Shown: in pieces, positions 1-8,018 of the stretch
How the letters are laid out: each line of letters starts with the position of its first letter
How positions within the stretch are numbered: position 1 is the stretch's first letter
Assembly: GCA_964545875.1 (NCBI GenBank)
Contig: CAZJHH010000001.1
Coordinates: 186,001 to 250,000, forward strand
Source: DAIPKP01 sp964545875
GTDB taxonomy: Bacteria > Synergistota > Synergistia > Synergistales > Aminiphilaceae
Direction of reading: 5' to 3'
Length of the DNA stretch: 64,000 bases
The notes under the pieces: generated by a model
What the model was told of the DNA's origin: nothing
Database searches by the model: none
Seen by the model: the letters and a program-made list of their open reading frames with translations, nothing else
Program-made: the position numbers and the translations under genes

Positions 1-2
1 AA

Positions 3-719
3 TTTCCTCTTCGGCTTTACGAGGTGAGTCCCGACGGAAGAGCCACGGTCACCACTTTGATGAACCTGTTTCAGGAGGCCGCGAGCCATCATGCGGAAGC
101 TTTGAACTGTGGTTTTTCCACCCTGTACCCTCGCAATCTCGGTTGGGTGCTTTCGAAGTTCCATCTTCGGATGGAGCGGTTTCCCCGGTACGGAGAGATT
201 CTGACCCTGCGTACCTGGCCCCGGGAGAGAAAGCGCATCTTCGCTTTCCGGGACGTGGAATTTCTGCTGGGTTCCGAAACCATTGGCAAGGGCTCCAGCG
301 TCTGGTGTGTTATCGATCTGCAAGAGCGCAAGGCTTTGCCCGTGGAAAAGGCTATGGAGCCCTATCCTCTTTGGGAGGAGGCTCTCTTTGCGGAGGATCC
401 CACTCCGCCGCCTCGGCTGGAGAATCCTTCCTGGGAGTGGAGCACCATCCCCAGAATTACCGAAATCGACATGAACGGCCACGTGAACAATGCGGTCTAT
501 CTGGGATGGGCGGTGGAGGCCCTTCCCCGGGAAATTCCCTTCGGGAACCTTCCCGGAGAGGTGGGGTTTCTCTTCCGTAAGGAGATTTCCTTCGGGGAGC
601 CGGTGCGTTCCCTGGCTCGGAGCCTGGAAGAAAATCAGACGCTCCACCGGCTGGAAAACGCCCGGGGCGAGGAGGTGGCCCGGGTGCGGATTCGCTGGAT
701 TCCCCGGGAACAACGGTAA
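3..719 (+). CDS. Acyl-ACP thioesterase, 5' end outside the window
   Basis: Acyl-ACP thioesterase family (FatA/FatB-like double hot-dog fold), which hydrolyses acyl-ACP to free fatty acid in the cytoplasm. The frame is open back to the window edge and reads FPLRLYEVSPDGRATVTT before the first candidate start, a GTG at 24. YEVxPDGRAT is family sequence near the true N-terminus, so the gene probably begins just outside the window. The second hot-dog half carries the diagnostic NGHVNNAVYLGW stretch with the conserved Asn/His. No operon partner is visible: the next gene starts about 100 bp downstream with its own ribosome site. Bacterial homologues often serve lipid turnover; the chain-length preference cannot be read from sequence. 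Confidence 0.85.
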   Translation, partial: FPLRLYEVSPDGRATVTTLMNLFQEAASHHAEALNCGFSTLYPRNLGWVLSKFHLRMERFPRYGEILTLRTWPRERKRIFAFRDVEFLLGSETIGKGSSVWCVIDLQERKALPVEKAMEPYPLWEEALFAEDPTPPPRLENPSWEWSTIPRITEIDMNGHVNNAVYLGWAVEALPREIPFGNLPGEVGFLFRKEISFGEPVRSLARSLEENQTLHRLENARGEEVARVRIRWIPREQR

Positions 720-825
720 GAGTTCTTCGGCCCTTTGATGGCTCTTTTGGAAGATTTCCGGATGGAGGGGCCATGGGCCCCAGAGAAAGCGGTCAAAAAT
801 TTCGGTTCCACGGAAGGAGCATCTC

Positions 826-2019
826 GTGATTTACCCAAACCTCTCAACGAAGCAGCATGAAAGACTCTATGTGGCCTTTCTGGCCTCTCTTACCGCCATA
901 CCGCCCCTGGCTACGGACATGTACCTCGCGGCGATTCCCACCATCGCTCGGGAATGGCAGGTTTCGGAAAGTCTCATAAGCCTCTCACTGGTGCTCTGGT
1001 TCGCCACCTTCAGCGTGGGCCTTCTCTTTTGCGGTCCCCTTTCGGACCGGTTCGGAAGAAAGCCCGTTCTTCTCACGGGAATGACCGTTTTCGCCCTGGC
1101 GTCCTTTCTCTGCGCCCTGGGAGCCCGGGCGGAGCATCTCATCCTCTTTCGCGTTCTTCAGGGGCTGGGGGCTTCGGCCCCCTCCTCCATGGGCATGGCC
1201 ATATGCCGGGATCGGTACGAAGGAGACCGGCGCAAGCTCATCCTCGCGTACATGGCCATACTCCTCTCCATCGTTCCCATGCTCTCTCCCATTCTGGGGG
1301 CCCTGCTGCTCCAGTTCACGGGATGGCGGGTCATTTTCGTCACCCAGGGGGTGCTCGTGCTGATTTGCCTGGGGGGCGCCCTCTTCTATCGGGAGACCCT
1401 GGGGCAGCCCATTGCTCCGGGAATACGGTCCATGTTCGGCCCGTACCTGAGAATTCTCAAAAATACCCGGTATATTCTCGCGGTGTTCTCCATGCAGGTG
1501 CTCGGAGGCCCCTTCTTCGGATACATAGCGGTGTCTTCCCTGGTGTACATCAGCTTCTTCGGCCTTTCCCCGCATGAGTTCAGCATTTTTTTCGGAGTGA
1601 ACGCCTTTATCTCCATGCTTGGAGCTCTCACCTGCACCAGGCTTCACGGAAAAATCCGGGATCTTCCGCTACTCACCCTCTGCATTGCCGGGGCATCCGT
1701 GGGAGGGGCGGGGCTTTTGCTGGGAGGACACTGGCATCCTCTGGGGTTCGCGGTGGGGGTGGGAATCTACACCTTCTGCTACGGCATGAGCCGCCCCCTG
1801 AGCAATCACATCATTCTGGAGCAGGTGGAGAGGGATATCGGCTCCGCCTCTTCGGTGCTGGTCTTCGTGCAGTACATGGTGGGAGCCTGCTGCATGTGGA
1901 TCGTCACCATGCCCTGGGAGCAGCCTCCCCGGGCCTTCGGTTTTCTGGCCTTCGCCTTTCCCGCCGCGGCGCTTCTTCTCTGGCCCTTCCTGCTCCGTAA
2001 AATCCGGGTTCCCCGGTAG
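826..2019 (+). CDS. Bcr/CflA-type MFS drug exporter
   Basis: A 397-residue, 12-helix major facilitator of the DHA1 Bcr/CflA group, a proton-driven exporter of drugs or small metabolites in the inner membrane. The first helix carries PPLATDMYLAAIP, typical of Bcr/CflA; motif A follows as GPLSDRFGRKP between helices 2 and 3; LFRVLQGLGAS is in helix 4. The start is GTG at 826, preceded by AAGGAG at 814-819 with 6 nt spacing. It stands alone and faces the dapB-like gene, with a strong stem-loop between them. The substrate is unknown; the Cys/drug specificity of E. coli Bcr should not be assumed. Confidence 0.88.
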   Translation: MIYPNLSTKQHERLYVAFLASLTAIPPLATDMYLAAIPTIAREWQVSESLISLSLVLWFATFSVGLLFCGPLSDRFGRKPVLLTGMTVFALASFLCALGARAEHLILFRVLQGLGASAPSSMGMAICRDRYEGDRRKLILAYMAILLSIVPMLSPILGALLLQFTGWRVIFVTQGVLVLICLGGALFYRETLGQPIAPGIRSMFGPYLRILKNTRYILAVFSMQVLGGPFFGYIAVSSLVYISFFGLSPHEFSIFFGVNAFISMLGALTCTRLHGKIRDLPLLTLCIAGASVGGAGLLLGGHWHPLGFAVGVGIYTFCYGMSRPLSNHIILEQVERDIGSASSVLVFVQYMVGACCMWIVTMPWEQPPRAFGFLAFAFPAAALLLWPFLLRKIRVPR

Positions 2020-2048
2020 GGGATCGCTGCAATATACGGAAGTACGAA

Positions 2049-2080
2049 CACACGCCCGGGGAGTTTTCCCCGGGCGTGTG
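2049..2080. terminator. Stem-loop between convergent genes
   Basis: A 13-bp perfect stem (CACACGCCCGGGG at 2049-2061 with its complement at 2068-2080) and a 6-nt loop lie between the MFS stop and the stop of the minus-strand dapB-like gene. No clear U-tract follows on either strand, so this is a probable bidirectional terminator or 3'-end stabiliser. Confidence 0.6.
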
Positions 2081-2102
2081 CATGAAGATGACGAGGTGAG
2101 TG

Positions 2103-2891
2103 TTACAGCATCTCTCCGAGGGTGCGGATAAGGGTTCCTCCGGGAGAGGAGGCGAGGGTGTTCACCGCCAGGAAGATGCCGTCCAGGTAGACCGCACTGG
2201 TGAAATCCGAGATGGTGATGCGGATCACCTCGTCCTGGCGGCCCAGCATGATTTCGTGCTCCGAGAAGGGGCCGGGATAGGGAAAACGCTGGGATTGTAC
2301 GGGATATCCCGCGATGGTTCCTCCCAAAACTCCCGGATAGACCTCCTTGCTGTGCACCTCTCCTTTGGGGCCTTCGGGGAGGTTGCCCGCGAGCATGGCG
2401 GCAGTGCCGCTGGGGGCGTTGGCCATGGAGACCGGGTGGCGGTCCACCACGGAAACGTAGGGGTAGAAGGCCCGGGCCTTTTCGAGGAAGTCCATGAGCA
2501 GAGAGATCCCCAGGCCGAAGTTGGGAATTACCGCAAAGCGGAGCTTTTTCTCCCGCACCAGGCGCTCCACCTCGGCGGCGTTCTCTTCGGTGAGCCCCGT
2601 GGTGCCGATCACCGCATCCAGTCCGAGATCGGCGTAGATCCGGATATTGTCCATGAGAATGGACGCGGAGGTAAAGTCGATGACCACCTCGGGAGCGCAT
2701 TCCCTCAAACCCATGGAAAGGTCGGTGAAGGCGGTTATTCCCAGGGGATCGCTTCCCGCAAGAACTCCCAGATCCTGGCCTTTTTCGGCGCAAAAACCTC
2801 CCGCGAGCCGCATATCCTGCCGCTCCTTCAGTCCTCTCAGAATGGTGCGTCCCACGTTGCCCGAAGCTCCTGCCACGAAAACTTTTTTCAT
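2103..2891 (-). CDS. DapB-like reductase lacking the usual catalytic lysine
   Basis: A 262-residue protein with the two-domain dihydrodipicolinate reductase fold: N-terminal nucleotide-binding loop GASGNVGRT, then VIDFTSAS and GTTGLTEE, then the C-terminal active-site loop. The start is ATG at 2891 with AAAGGAG upstream; 18 further in-frame codons lie upstream but have no ribosome site. In E. coli DapB the loop reads HHRHKVDAPSGTA; here it reads HPVSMANAPSGTA, so the first His is kept, the second is Pro and the catalytic Lys is Met. The GRMG of the cofactor loop is GNVG. This suggests a relative acting on a different imine or diacid, or a weak DapB. It follows lysE and a cysteine-synthase-like gene on the same strand, 177 bp downstream, perhaps with its own promoter. 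Confidence 0.75.
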   Translation of the reverse strand: MKKVFVAGASGNVGRTILRGLKERQDMRLAGGFCAEKGQDLGVLAGSDPLGITAFTDLSMGLRECAPEVVIDFTSASILMDNIRIYADLGLDAVIGTTGLTEENAAEVERLVREKKLRFAVIPNFGLGISLLMDFLEKARAFYPYVSVVDRHPVSMANAPSGTAAMLAGNLPEGPKGEVHSKEVYPGVLGGTIAGYPVQSQRFPYPGPFSEHEIMLGRQDEVIRITISDFTSAVYLDGIFLAVNTLASSPGGTLIRTLGEML

Positions 2892-3068
2892 GTTTTTTCG
2901 CTCCTTTCGAAGGATGAATCTATGAGGCTTCCGAAGTGTATGCAATTATGGTATGGGAAGATGTGTGGAAGGGCAAGTAGCATATTCGCTGAAACATGTC
3001 CCGGTCCTTTCAGTCTCTCCCCAGTCCTTCGGAAGCGGTTCTTTCCGGTGCCTCCGTACATCCGGAGA

Positions 3069-4025
3069 TCAGGGGTAGAGATCGGTGCTCAGATATTTGG
3101 CGCCGGAATCGCAGACCAGGATGCCCAGGGTGTTGCCTTTTTCGGGGCCCCGAAGAAGGTTCAGCGCCGCCGCCAGATTGGCTCCGGAAGAAAAACCTCC
3201 GAGAATGCCCTCGATTTTTGCAAGATCCCTGGCGGACTGGAGAGCCTCCTCGTCGGAGACGGTGACGAACTGTTCCACCAGGGAGGAATCCAGAAGAGGA
3301 AGATCTCTGGAGTAGCCGCATCCTTGAATCTTGTGGCGGCCGCTTCCATAGGGGGCTGTTCCCAGCCAGGCAGCCTCTTCGGGCTCCGCCAGGTAGCACC
3401 GGATGTCGGTTTTTTGGCGCTTCAGGGCTCTGGCGCATCCCGTAAAGGAGCCGCCGGACCCCGCCATGTCCACGAAGGCGTCCAGGGAGCCCCCGGATTG
3501 TTCCCAGAGCTCCTTCCCCGTGATTTCCTCGGCGTGCACATTGGCCTCCAGAAGAAACTGGTTCGCCCGGTAGGCATGGCGCTGGTTCGTTATTTTTCGA
3601 GCCATTTCCTCCACCAGATCGAGATCGTTTCCGGAAACCTGTCCTTCGCTTCCCCCCGTAGCCTGATCCACCAGGACCACCTCGGCTCCCAGGGCCTGCA
3701 TCATCCGCATACGTTCCCGGGAATTGCCCCGGGACATGACCGCCACGAAAGGGTGCCCCGTGAGGGCACAGACCAGGGCGAGCCCCGTGCCGGTATTGCC
3801 GCTGGTGAGTTCCACCACGGTCTGTCCGGGCTTGAGAAGCCCCGCCTCTTCGGATTCCCGGATCATGAAAAGGGCCACCCGATCTTTTTTGCTGAGTCCG
3901 GGATTGAAGAACTCCAGCTTTGCCAGAATGCGCCCGGAACATCCCCGAGAGGCGGTCAGGCGATCCAGAGCCACCAGGGGGGTGTTGCCGATGGTCTCGA
4001 GCACGCTCGAACAGAGTTTTTGCAA
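3069..4025 (-). CDS. PLP-dependent cysteine synthase-family enzyme
   Basis: A 318-residue fold-type II PLP enzyme of the O-acetylserine sulfhydrylase / cystathionine beta-synthase group. ETIGNTPLV near the N-terminus, the PLP-lysine region NPGLSKKDR, the substrate loop TSGNTGTG, a glycine loop AGSGGSFTG and the cofactor-base loop GFSSGAN are all present. The chosen start is TTG at 4025: AAAGGAG sits 8 nt upstream, whereas the GTG nine bases further up abuts the Shine-Dalgarno. It lies 30 bp downstream of lysE and is probably cotranscribed with it. The pairing with an amino-acid exporter and XRE-cupin regulator fits cysteine or related thiol amino-acid handling. The GTGTGGT phosphate loop of classical CysK is altered, so a beta-substituted alanine other than cysteine is possible. 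Confidence 0.82.
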   Translation of the reverse strand: MQKLCSSVLETIGNTPLVALDRLTASRGCSGRILAKLEFFNPGLSKKDRVALFMIRESEEAGLLKPGQTVVELTSGNTGTGLALVCALTGHPFVAVMSRGNSRERMRMMQALGAEVVLVDQATGGSEGQVSGNDLDLVEEMARKITNQRHAYRANQFLLEANVHAEEITGKELWEQSGGSLDAFVDMAGSGGSFTGCARALKRQKTDIRCYLAEPEEAAWLGTAPYGSGRHKIQGCGYSRDLPLLDSSLVEQFVTVSDEEALQSARDLAKIEGILGGFSSGANLAAALNLLRGPEKGNTLGILVCDSGAKYLSTDLYP

Positions 4026-4055
4026 GGAAATCACTCCTTTCCCGTAAGGGAAGAA

Positions 4056-4652
4056 CTAGAGAAACATCAGAGATCCCGCGGTATAGACCAGAAGAAGGGC
4101 CAGCACGGTATTCACTCCCCGCTGCAACCGGGGGTTGTCCAGAAAGTGATGGAGCCCCGCTCCGAAAAGAGCCCAGAGAGAGCAGGAGAGAATGGCCACT
4201 CCCCCCAGAAGAATTCCCGAAAGGAGAATGAGGGGGTAGTGCCCCACCAGAGGGGTGAGAAAGGTGGCGTAGAGGGTGAGGGCGTAGATGACCCCCTTGG
4301 GGTTCAGAAGCTGGAGAAAGGTGGCCTTCCAGAAGCCCAGAGGAGGGGTGTTCCGTTCGCTTTCCGCCGTATAGGTGGCCCGAAAGATCTTCCAGGCCAG
4401 CCAGAGTATGTAGGCTCCTCCTCCGAGGCGAAGGGCGGGTTCCAGGGCGGGAAACGTGCGAAGAAGGGCCGAGGAGATGCCGCTTGCCATGAGGAGGATC
4501 AGGAAAAATCCCCACCCCACTCCCAGGATGAAGGGGAGGGTTTTACGGTAGCCGTACAGGGTACCCAGGGATGCGCAGGTTATGTTGTTGGGCCCCGGGG
4601 TGAAGGTGGTGATGCAGACGTAGGAGAGCAGGGGAAGGTAGTCGATATCCAT
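4056..4652 (-). CDS. LysE/RhtB-family amino-acid exporter
   Basis: A 198-residue inner-membrane protein with about six hydrophobic segments. The family signature FTPGPNNITCAS is in the first loop and LQLLNPKGVIYALTLYATF in the middle. LysE/RhtB proteins export amino acids or related metabolites. The start is ATG at 4652 with GAGGAGG upstream, preferred over an in-frame ATG 24 nt earlier. It is the first gene of a minus-strand group with the cysteine-synthase-like gene. A strong promoter lies 64-92 bp upstream, overlapping the ribosome site of the divergent XRE-cupin regulator, which is the likely controller. Export of cysteine, O-acetylserine or similar is inferred from the neighbour only. 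Confidence 0.88.
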   Translation of the reverse strand: MDIDYLPLLSYVCITTFTPGPNNITCASLGTLYGYRKTLPFILGVGWGFFLILLMASGISSALLRTFPALEPALRLGGGAYILWLAWKIFRATYTAESERNTPPLGFWKATFLQLLNPKGVIYALTLYATFLTPLVGHYPLILLSGILLGGVAILSCSLWALFGAGLHHFLDNPRLQRGVNTVLALLLVYTAGSLMFL

Positions 4653-4715
4653 GGAACGAATCCTCCTCTTTGACAAAAGATCTGTTGTGCGTTATACAAT
4701 ACAAACGGTTGTCAT

Positions 4716-4744
4716 AGTATACGAGGGGGTCATTATAGTGTCAA
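4716..4744 (-). promoter_or_regulatory. Promoter of the lysE group
   Basis: On the minus strand there is a consensus -35 TTGACA (4744-4739), 17-bp spacer and -10 TATACT (4721-4716). The -35 box overlaps the ribosome site of the divergent regulator at 4758. On the plus strand TTGTCA (4709-4714) and TATAGT (4734-4739), 19 bp apart, could serve the regulator. The overlap suggests coupled or mutually exclusive transcription. Confidence 0.7.
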
Positions 4745-4757
4745 GGACGTGTGTTAT

Positions 4758-5312
4758 ATGAAACAGTCTCCCCAGGCCCTGGCGGAAAACCTTCGCATTC
4801 TCCGGGAGGAGCGGAACTTGAGCCTTCAAAATCTCGCGGATCTTACCGGAGTGAGCAAGAGCATGCTCTGTCAGATCGAAACGGGAAAATCCAATCCCAC
4901 CATAGAGACTCTCTGGAAGATTGCCAACGGTTTGCGCATCTCCTTTACGAGCCTTCTCCGCAGTCAGGCTTCCCGGGCGGTGCTTCGGAGCTTTCGGGAA
5001 GAGGAGCCCCTGCACGGAGCGGCCCGGGGCTATCGGGCCTATCCGGTGGTGCCCTTCCACCCCGAAGGAGGATTCGAACTGTATTATGTGGAGATGGATC
5101 CGGGATGCTGCATGGAGTCCGAGGCTCATAACGGCATGGTGGAGGAGCACGTGCTGGTTCTTCAGGGGGCTCTTTCCATTCGGGTGGACAATCAACTCTA
5201 CCGGGTCTCCCGGGAACAGTGTCTCTCCTTTTGGGCCAACGTCCCCCACGCCTACGAAAATCCCGGAGATACCATGGCTTTCGCCGCCATGGTGCTCTCC
5301 TATCTTTCGTAA
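4758..5312 (+). CDS. XRE-family regulator with C-terminal cupin domain
   Basis: A 184-residue repressor or activator: helix-turn-helix at about residues 8-62 (LRILREERNLSLQNLA, then SKSMLCQIETGKSNPT) and a small cupin at about 95-175 that probably binds an effector (PEGGFELYYVE, EEHVLVLQGALS). The start is ATG at 4758, 10 nt after AAGGA; an upstream GTG at 4749 is only 1 nt from that site. Genes of this type usually control the adjacent exporter or amino-acid gene, and here lysE is divergent. Its stop overlaps the hemW start (TAATG), so the two are cotranscribed, though no functional link is obvious. Confidence 0.88.
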   Translation: MKQSPQALAENLRILREERNLSLQNLADLTGVSKSMLCQIETGKSNPTIETLWKIANGLRISFTSLLRSQASRAVLRSFREEEPLHGAARGYRAYPVVPFHPEGGFELYYVEMDPGCCMESEAHNGMVEEHVLVLQGALSIRVDNQLYRVSREQCLSFWANVPHAYENPGDTMAFAAMVLSYLS

Positions 5313-6478
5313 TGGAACTTCCCATCTTTTCTTCGGAACCCTCGGGAATCTTCCGAAAGATCTACATGCACATTCCCTTCTGCATACGCAAGTGCCCCTA
5401 CTGTGCCTTCTACAGCGAGACCGCTCCGTCGAAAGAAGATATGGAGCGCTATTTAAAGGCTCTGGAAAGAGAGATGGCCTGGTGGGGAGATCGCCTGGAA
5501 AGCCCCTTGAGGGCATCCACCCTCTATGTGGGAGGTGGCACTCCCACGCTTTTGGATCCGGATCTCTGGAAAAAATTCTTTGCCGCCCTGGATGGGCACG
5601 TGTTTTTCGAAAAAGCTTCCGAGATTACCGTGGAGGCGAATCCCGGAAGCCTGAAGGAGGAGCATCTCCGGCTCTGGAAAGAGTGGGGGGTTTCCCGAAT
5701 CAGCCTGGGGGTGCAGAGCTTTTCCGAGGAGGATCTCCGGACGCTGGGGCGCCCTCATGATGCGGAACAGGCGGAGGATGCGGTGCAGCGAGCGCTGGAG
5801 CTGGGTTTTGACGTAACTCTGGATCTTATGTTCGGTCTTCCCCGGCAGGCCCTTCGGGAATGGCATGCCAGTCTCCGGAAAGCGGTGCATCTGGGGATAT
5901 CCCATCTTTCCCTCTACCACCTTACCCTGGAGCCGGGAACTCCCTGGGGAGAAAGCCCTCCGGAAAATCTTCCCGAAGGGTATTCCTTCTACCGCTGGGC
6001 CCAGCATTACCTTGGCCGGAAAGGTTTTTCCCAATACGAAGTGGCGAGCTTTGCCCGTCCCGGTAAAGAAGCCCGGCACAACCTCGCCTACTGGCGCCAG
6101 GAAGATGTGCTGGGGCTGGGAGCGGGAGCCTGGGGATACTGGAAGGGCCTTCGCTACGGTCACGTATCTTCGGTACGAGACTATCTCCGGGCCTTCGAAA
6201 ACCCCTCTTCCGCCGAAGCCTTCGAGCGGAGCCTGAACTATACGGAGTTCCTTTCTCCGGAAAAACGGGCTGCCGAAGGTGCGGTGCTGCTCCTCCGAAC
6301 CCGGTGGGGAATTCCCCTGAAAGCCTTCCGCCGTCGCTTCGGAGATGCCATCGCGAGAGGTGTGCTCGCAAAACTGGCTCCCTTCATGCCGGATCTGGCG
6401 GAGTATCGGGAGGGACATCTTCGGCTCACCCCCCGGGGCATGCGGGTGGCCAATCAGATCTGGAGCGAACTTCTCTAA
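5312..6478 (+). CDS. hemW: Radical SAM HemW, heme chaperone-like protein
   Basis: A 388-residue radical SAM protein of the HemN/HemW family. The cluster motif is CIRKCPYCAF (CX3CX2C) followed by Phe, where true coproporphyrinogen dehydrogenase HemN has a fourth Cys; this points to HemW. GGGTPTLL, the SAM-binding VEANPGSL, SLGVQSF and DLMFGLPRQ follow in the usual order, and the C-terminus has the HemN_C winged-helix region. HemW binds heme and transfers it to acceptor proteins. The start codon overlaps the stop of the upstream regulator, so translation is probably coupled. Confidence 0.9.
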   Translation: MELPIFSSEPSGIFRKIYMHIPFCIRKCPYCAFYSETAPSKEDMERYLKALEREMAWWGDRLESPLRASTLYVGGGTPTLLDPDLWKKFFAALDGHVFFEKASEITVEANPGSLKEEHLRLWKEWGVSRISLGVQSFSEEDLRTLGRPHDAEQAEDAVQRALELGFDVTLDLMFGLPRQALREWHASLRKAVHLGISHLSLYHLTLEPGTPWGESPPENLPEGYSFYRWAQHYLGRKGFSQYEVASFARPGKEARHNLAYWRQEDVLGLGAGAWGYWKGLRYGHVSSVRDYLRAFENPSSAEAFERSLNYTEFLSPEKRAAEGAVLLLRTRWGIPLKAFRRRFGDAIARGVLAKLAPFMPDLAEYREGHLRLTPRGMRVANQIWSELL

Positions 6479-6557
6479 AAGTTTTCGGCACAAAGCAGTA
6501 CGAAAGCTCTCTCTCTTTCCCCTTCCATTTTCAAAATTTCCAAGAATGAACAAAAGT

Positions 6558-6580
6558 GTACAAAAAGATTCTTTATGTAC
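6558..6580. promoter_or_regulatory. Inverted repeat upstream of malic enzyme copy 1
   Basis: GTACA-a-AAAG at 6558-6567 is mirrored by CTTT-a-TGTAC at 6571-6580 around a 3-nt centre, about 105 bp before the malic enzyme start. It may be an operator or an RNA hairpin. A second hairpin, GGGTTC with GAACCC, follows at about 6585-6606. The second malic enzyme copy lacks both elements. Confidence 0.4.
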
Positions 6581-6685
6581 GAATGGGTTCTCTTTTAAGG
6601 GAACCCTTTGTATGCTTGTGTCAAATAGGCGGCATTTTATTGAGGCTGTTCCTAGAAGACTTCAGGGAAGATGAGGGGAAGATTC

Positions 6686-7873
6686 ATGACGAAAAAAGAA
6701 AGCATCTACGAAGAAGCACTTGCCCTGCACCGGCAATACCGGGGAAAACTCACCGTGGAAAGCCGCATGGCGGTCAACACCATGCGTGATCTCGCTCTGG
6801 TGTACACCCCTGGAGTGGCGGAACCCTGCCGTGAAATCGAACGGAACCGGGATGCCCTCTACGACGTCACCACCAAGCACAACATGGTGGCGGTCATCAC
6901 CGACGGCAGCGCCGTTCTCGGTCTCGGGAACATCGGAGCGGACGCCTCGCTTCCCGTCATGGAAGGCAAATGCGTTCTCTTCAAACGCTTCGCGGACATC
7001 GAAGCCTTTCCTCTCTGCATCGACTCCCAGGACGTGGACACCGTGGTGGAAACCAGCCGTCTCATCGCCACCTCCTTCGGCGGCATCAACCTGGAAGACA
7101 TCGCCGCCCCCCGGTGCTTCGAAATCGAACGCAAACTCCAGGAAGTGGTGGACATCCCGGTCTTTCACGACGACCAGCACGGCACGGCGGTCATCGCCGT
7201 GGCGGGCCTCTGGAACGCCCTCAAAATCGTGGGCAAAAAGATCGAAAACTGCACAATCGTTCTCTCCGGCGCGGGAGCCGCGGGGGTAGCCATCACCAAA
7301 CACCTCCTCTCGGTGGGAGCGAAAAACGTCATTCTCTGCGACCGCACCGGAGCCATCTACGCAGGCCGGCAGGAGCACATGAACTGGATCAAGGAAGAAA
7401 TCGCGGGCATCACCAATCCCTCCAAAATCAAAGGCTCCCTCGGGGAAGCCCTTCGGGGAGCGGACGTCTTCATGGGGGTCTCCGCCCCGGGACTCGTCAC
7501 CAAAGAAATGGTCCGCAGCATGGGCAAAGACCCGGTACTCTTCGCCATGGCGAACCCCACCCCGGAAATCTACCCGGACGAAGCCAAAGAAGCGGGAGCG
7601 GCGGTCATCGCCACCGGACGGAGCGACTTTCCCAACCAGATCAACAACTGCCTCGGCTTTCCGGGCATCTTCCGGGGCGCTCTGGACGTCCGGGCCAAGG
7701 TGGTCAACGAGGAGATGAAACTCGCCGCCACCAAAGCCCTGGCGGAACTCGTCTCGGAAAAGGATCTCTCTCCGGAATGCATCATTCCGGAAGCCCTGGA
7801 TCCCCGGGTGGTCCCCGCGGTGGCCCGGGCCGTGGCGGAGGCCGCCCGGAAAAGCGGCGTGGCGAGAATCTGA
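6686..7873 (+). CDS. NAD(P)-dependent malic enzyme, copy 1
   Basis: A 395-residue short-type malic enzyme that oxidatively decarboxylates malate to pyruvate in the cytoplasm. Motifs in order: VYTPGVAEPC with the catalytic Tyr, FKRFADIEAFPLC with the catalytic Lys, the metal-binding EDIAAPRCFEIE, FHDDQHGTA, and the dinucleotide loop SGAGAAGVAI. The start is ATG at 6686, placed after GAGGGGAAGATTC; another in-frame ATG at 6671 has poorer spacing. The coding sequence is nearly identical to that at 40036-41220, with only the first few and last two codons differing. It sits upstream of a DctPQM transporter, so it may feed on the imported C4-dicarboxylate. NAD versus NADP use cannot be settled by eye. 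Confidence 0.93.
   Translation: MTKKESIYEEALALHRQYRGKLTVESRMAVNTMRDLALVYTPGVAEPCREIERNRDALYDVTTKHNMVAVITDGSAVLGLGNIGADASLPVMEGKCVLFKRFADIEAFPLCIDSQDVDTVVETSRLIATSFGGINLEDIAAPRCFEIERKLQEVVDIPVFHDDQHGTAVIAVAGLWNALKIVGKKIENCTIVLSGAGAAGVAITKHLLSVGAKNVILCDRTGAIYAGRQEHMNWIKEEIAGITNPSKIKGSLGEALRGADVFMGVSAPGLVTKEMVRSMGKDPVLFAMANPTPEIYPDEAKEAGAAVIATGRSDFPNQINNCLGFPGIFRGALDVRAKVVNEEMKLAATKALAELVSEKDLSPECIIPEALDPRVVPAVARAVAEAARKSGVARI
6691..7867 (+). repeat. Direct repeat, malic enzyme copy 1 (partner 40038-41214)
   Basis: About 1177 bp shared with 40038-41214 at a constant offset of 33,347 bp and in the same orientation. The one difference noticed is A at 7852 versus G at 41199, a silent Lys codon change. 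The similarity stops abruptly at both gene ends: flanking DNA, ribosome sites and start codons differ (ATG here, TTG there). Confidence 0.95.
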
Positions 7874-8018
7874 TCCGAAGCGGTGCCACCACTTGATGAG
7901 CAGAGGGGACGCATAAAGGAAAAATTCATTAAATGGCATGCGACATAATGATTCCTAAAACCACTCTAATCGGTGTGCAGGGCGAAAGCCCAAATTCTAT
8001 AAGGAGGCTGGTGTACTT

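Noticed and set aside
2100..4673. An 857-codon plus-strand open frame across the dapB-like, PLP-enzyme and lysE genes
   Set aside because: It is antisense to three genes with clear family motifs and ribosome sites; long antisense frames are expected at this GC content.
6662..7939. Minus-strand open frame antisense to malic enzyme (repeated at 39946-41322)
   Set aside because: It exists twice only because the gene is duplicated; its sequence is the low-complexity mirror of a well-supported enzyme.
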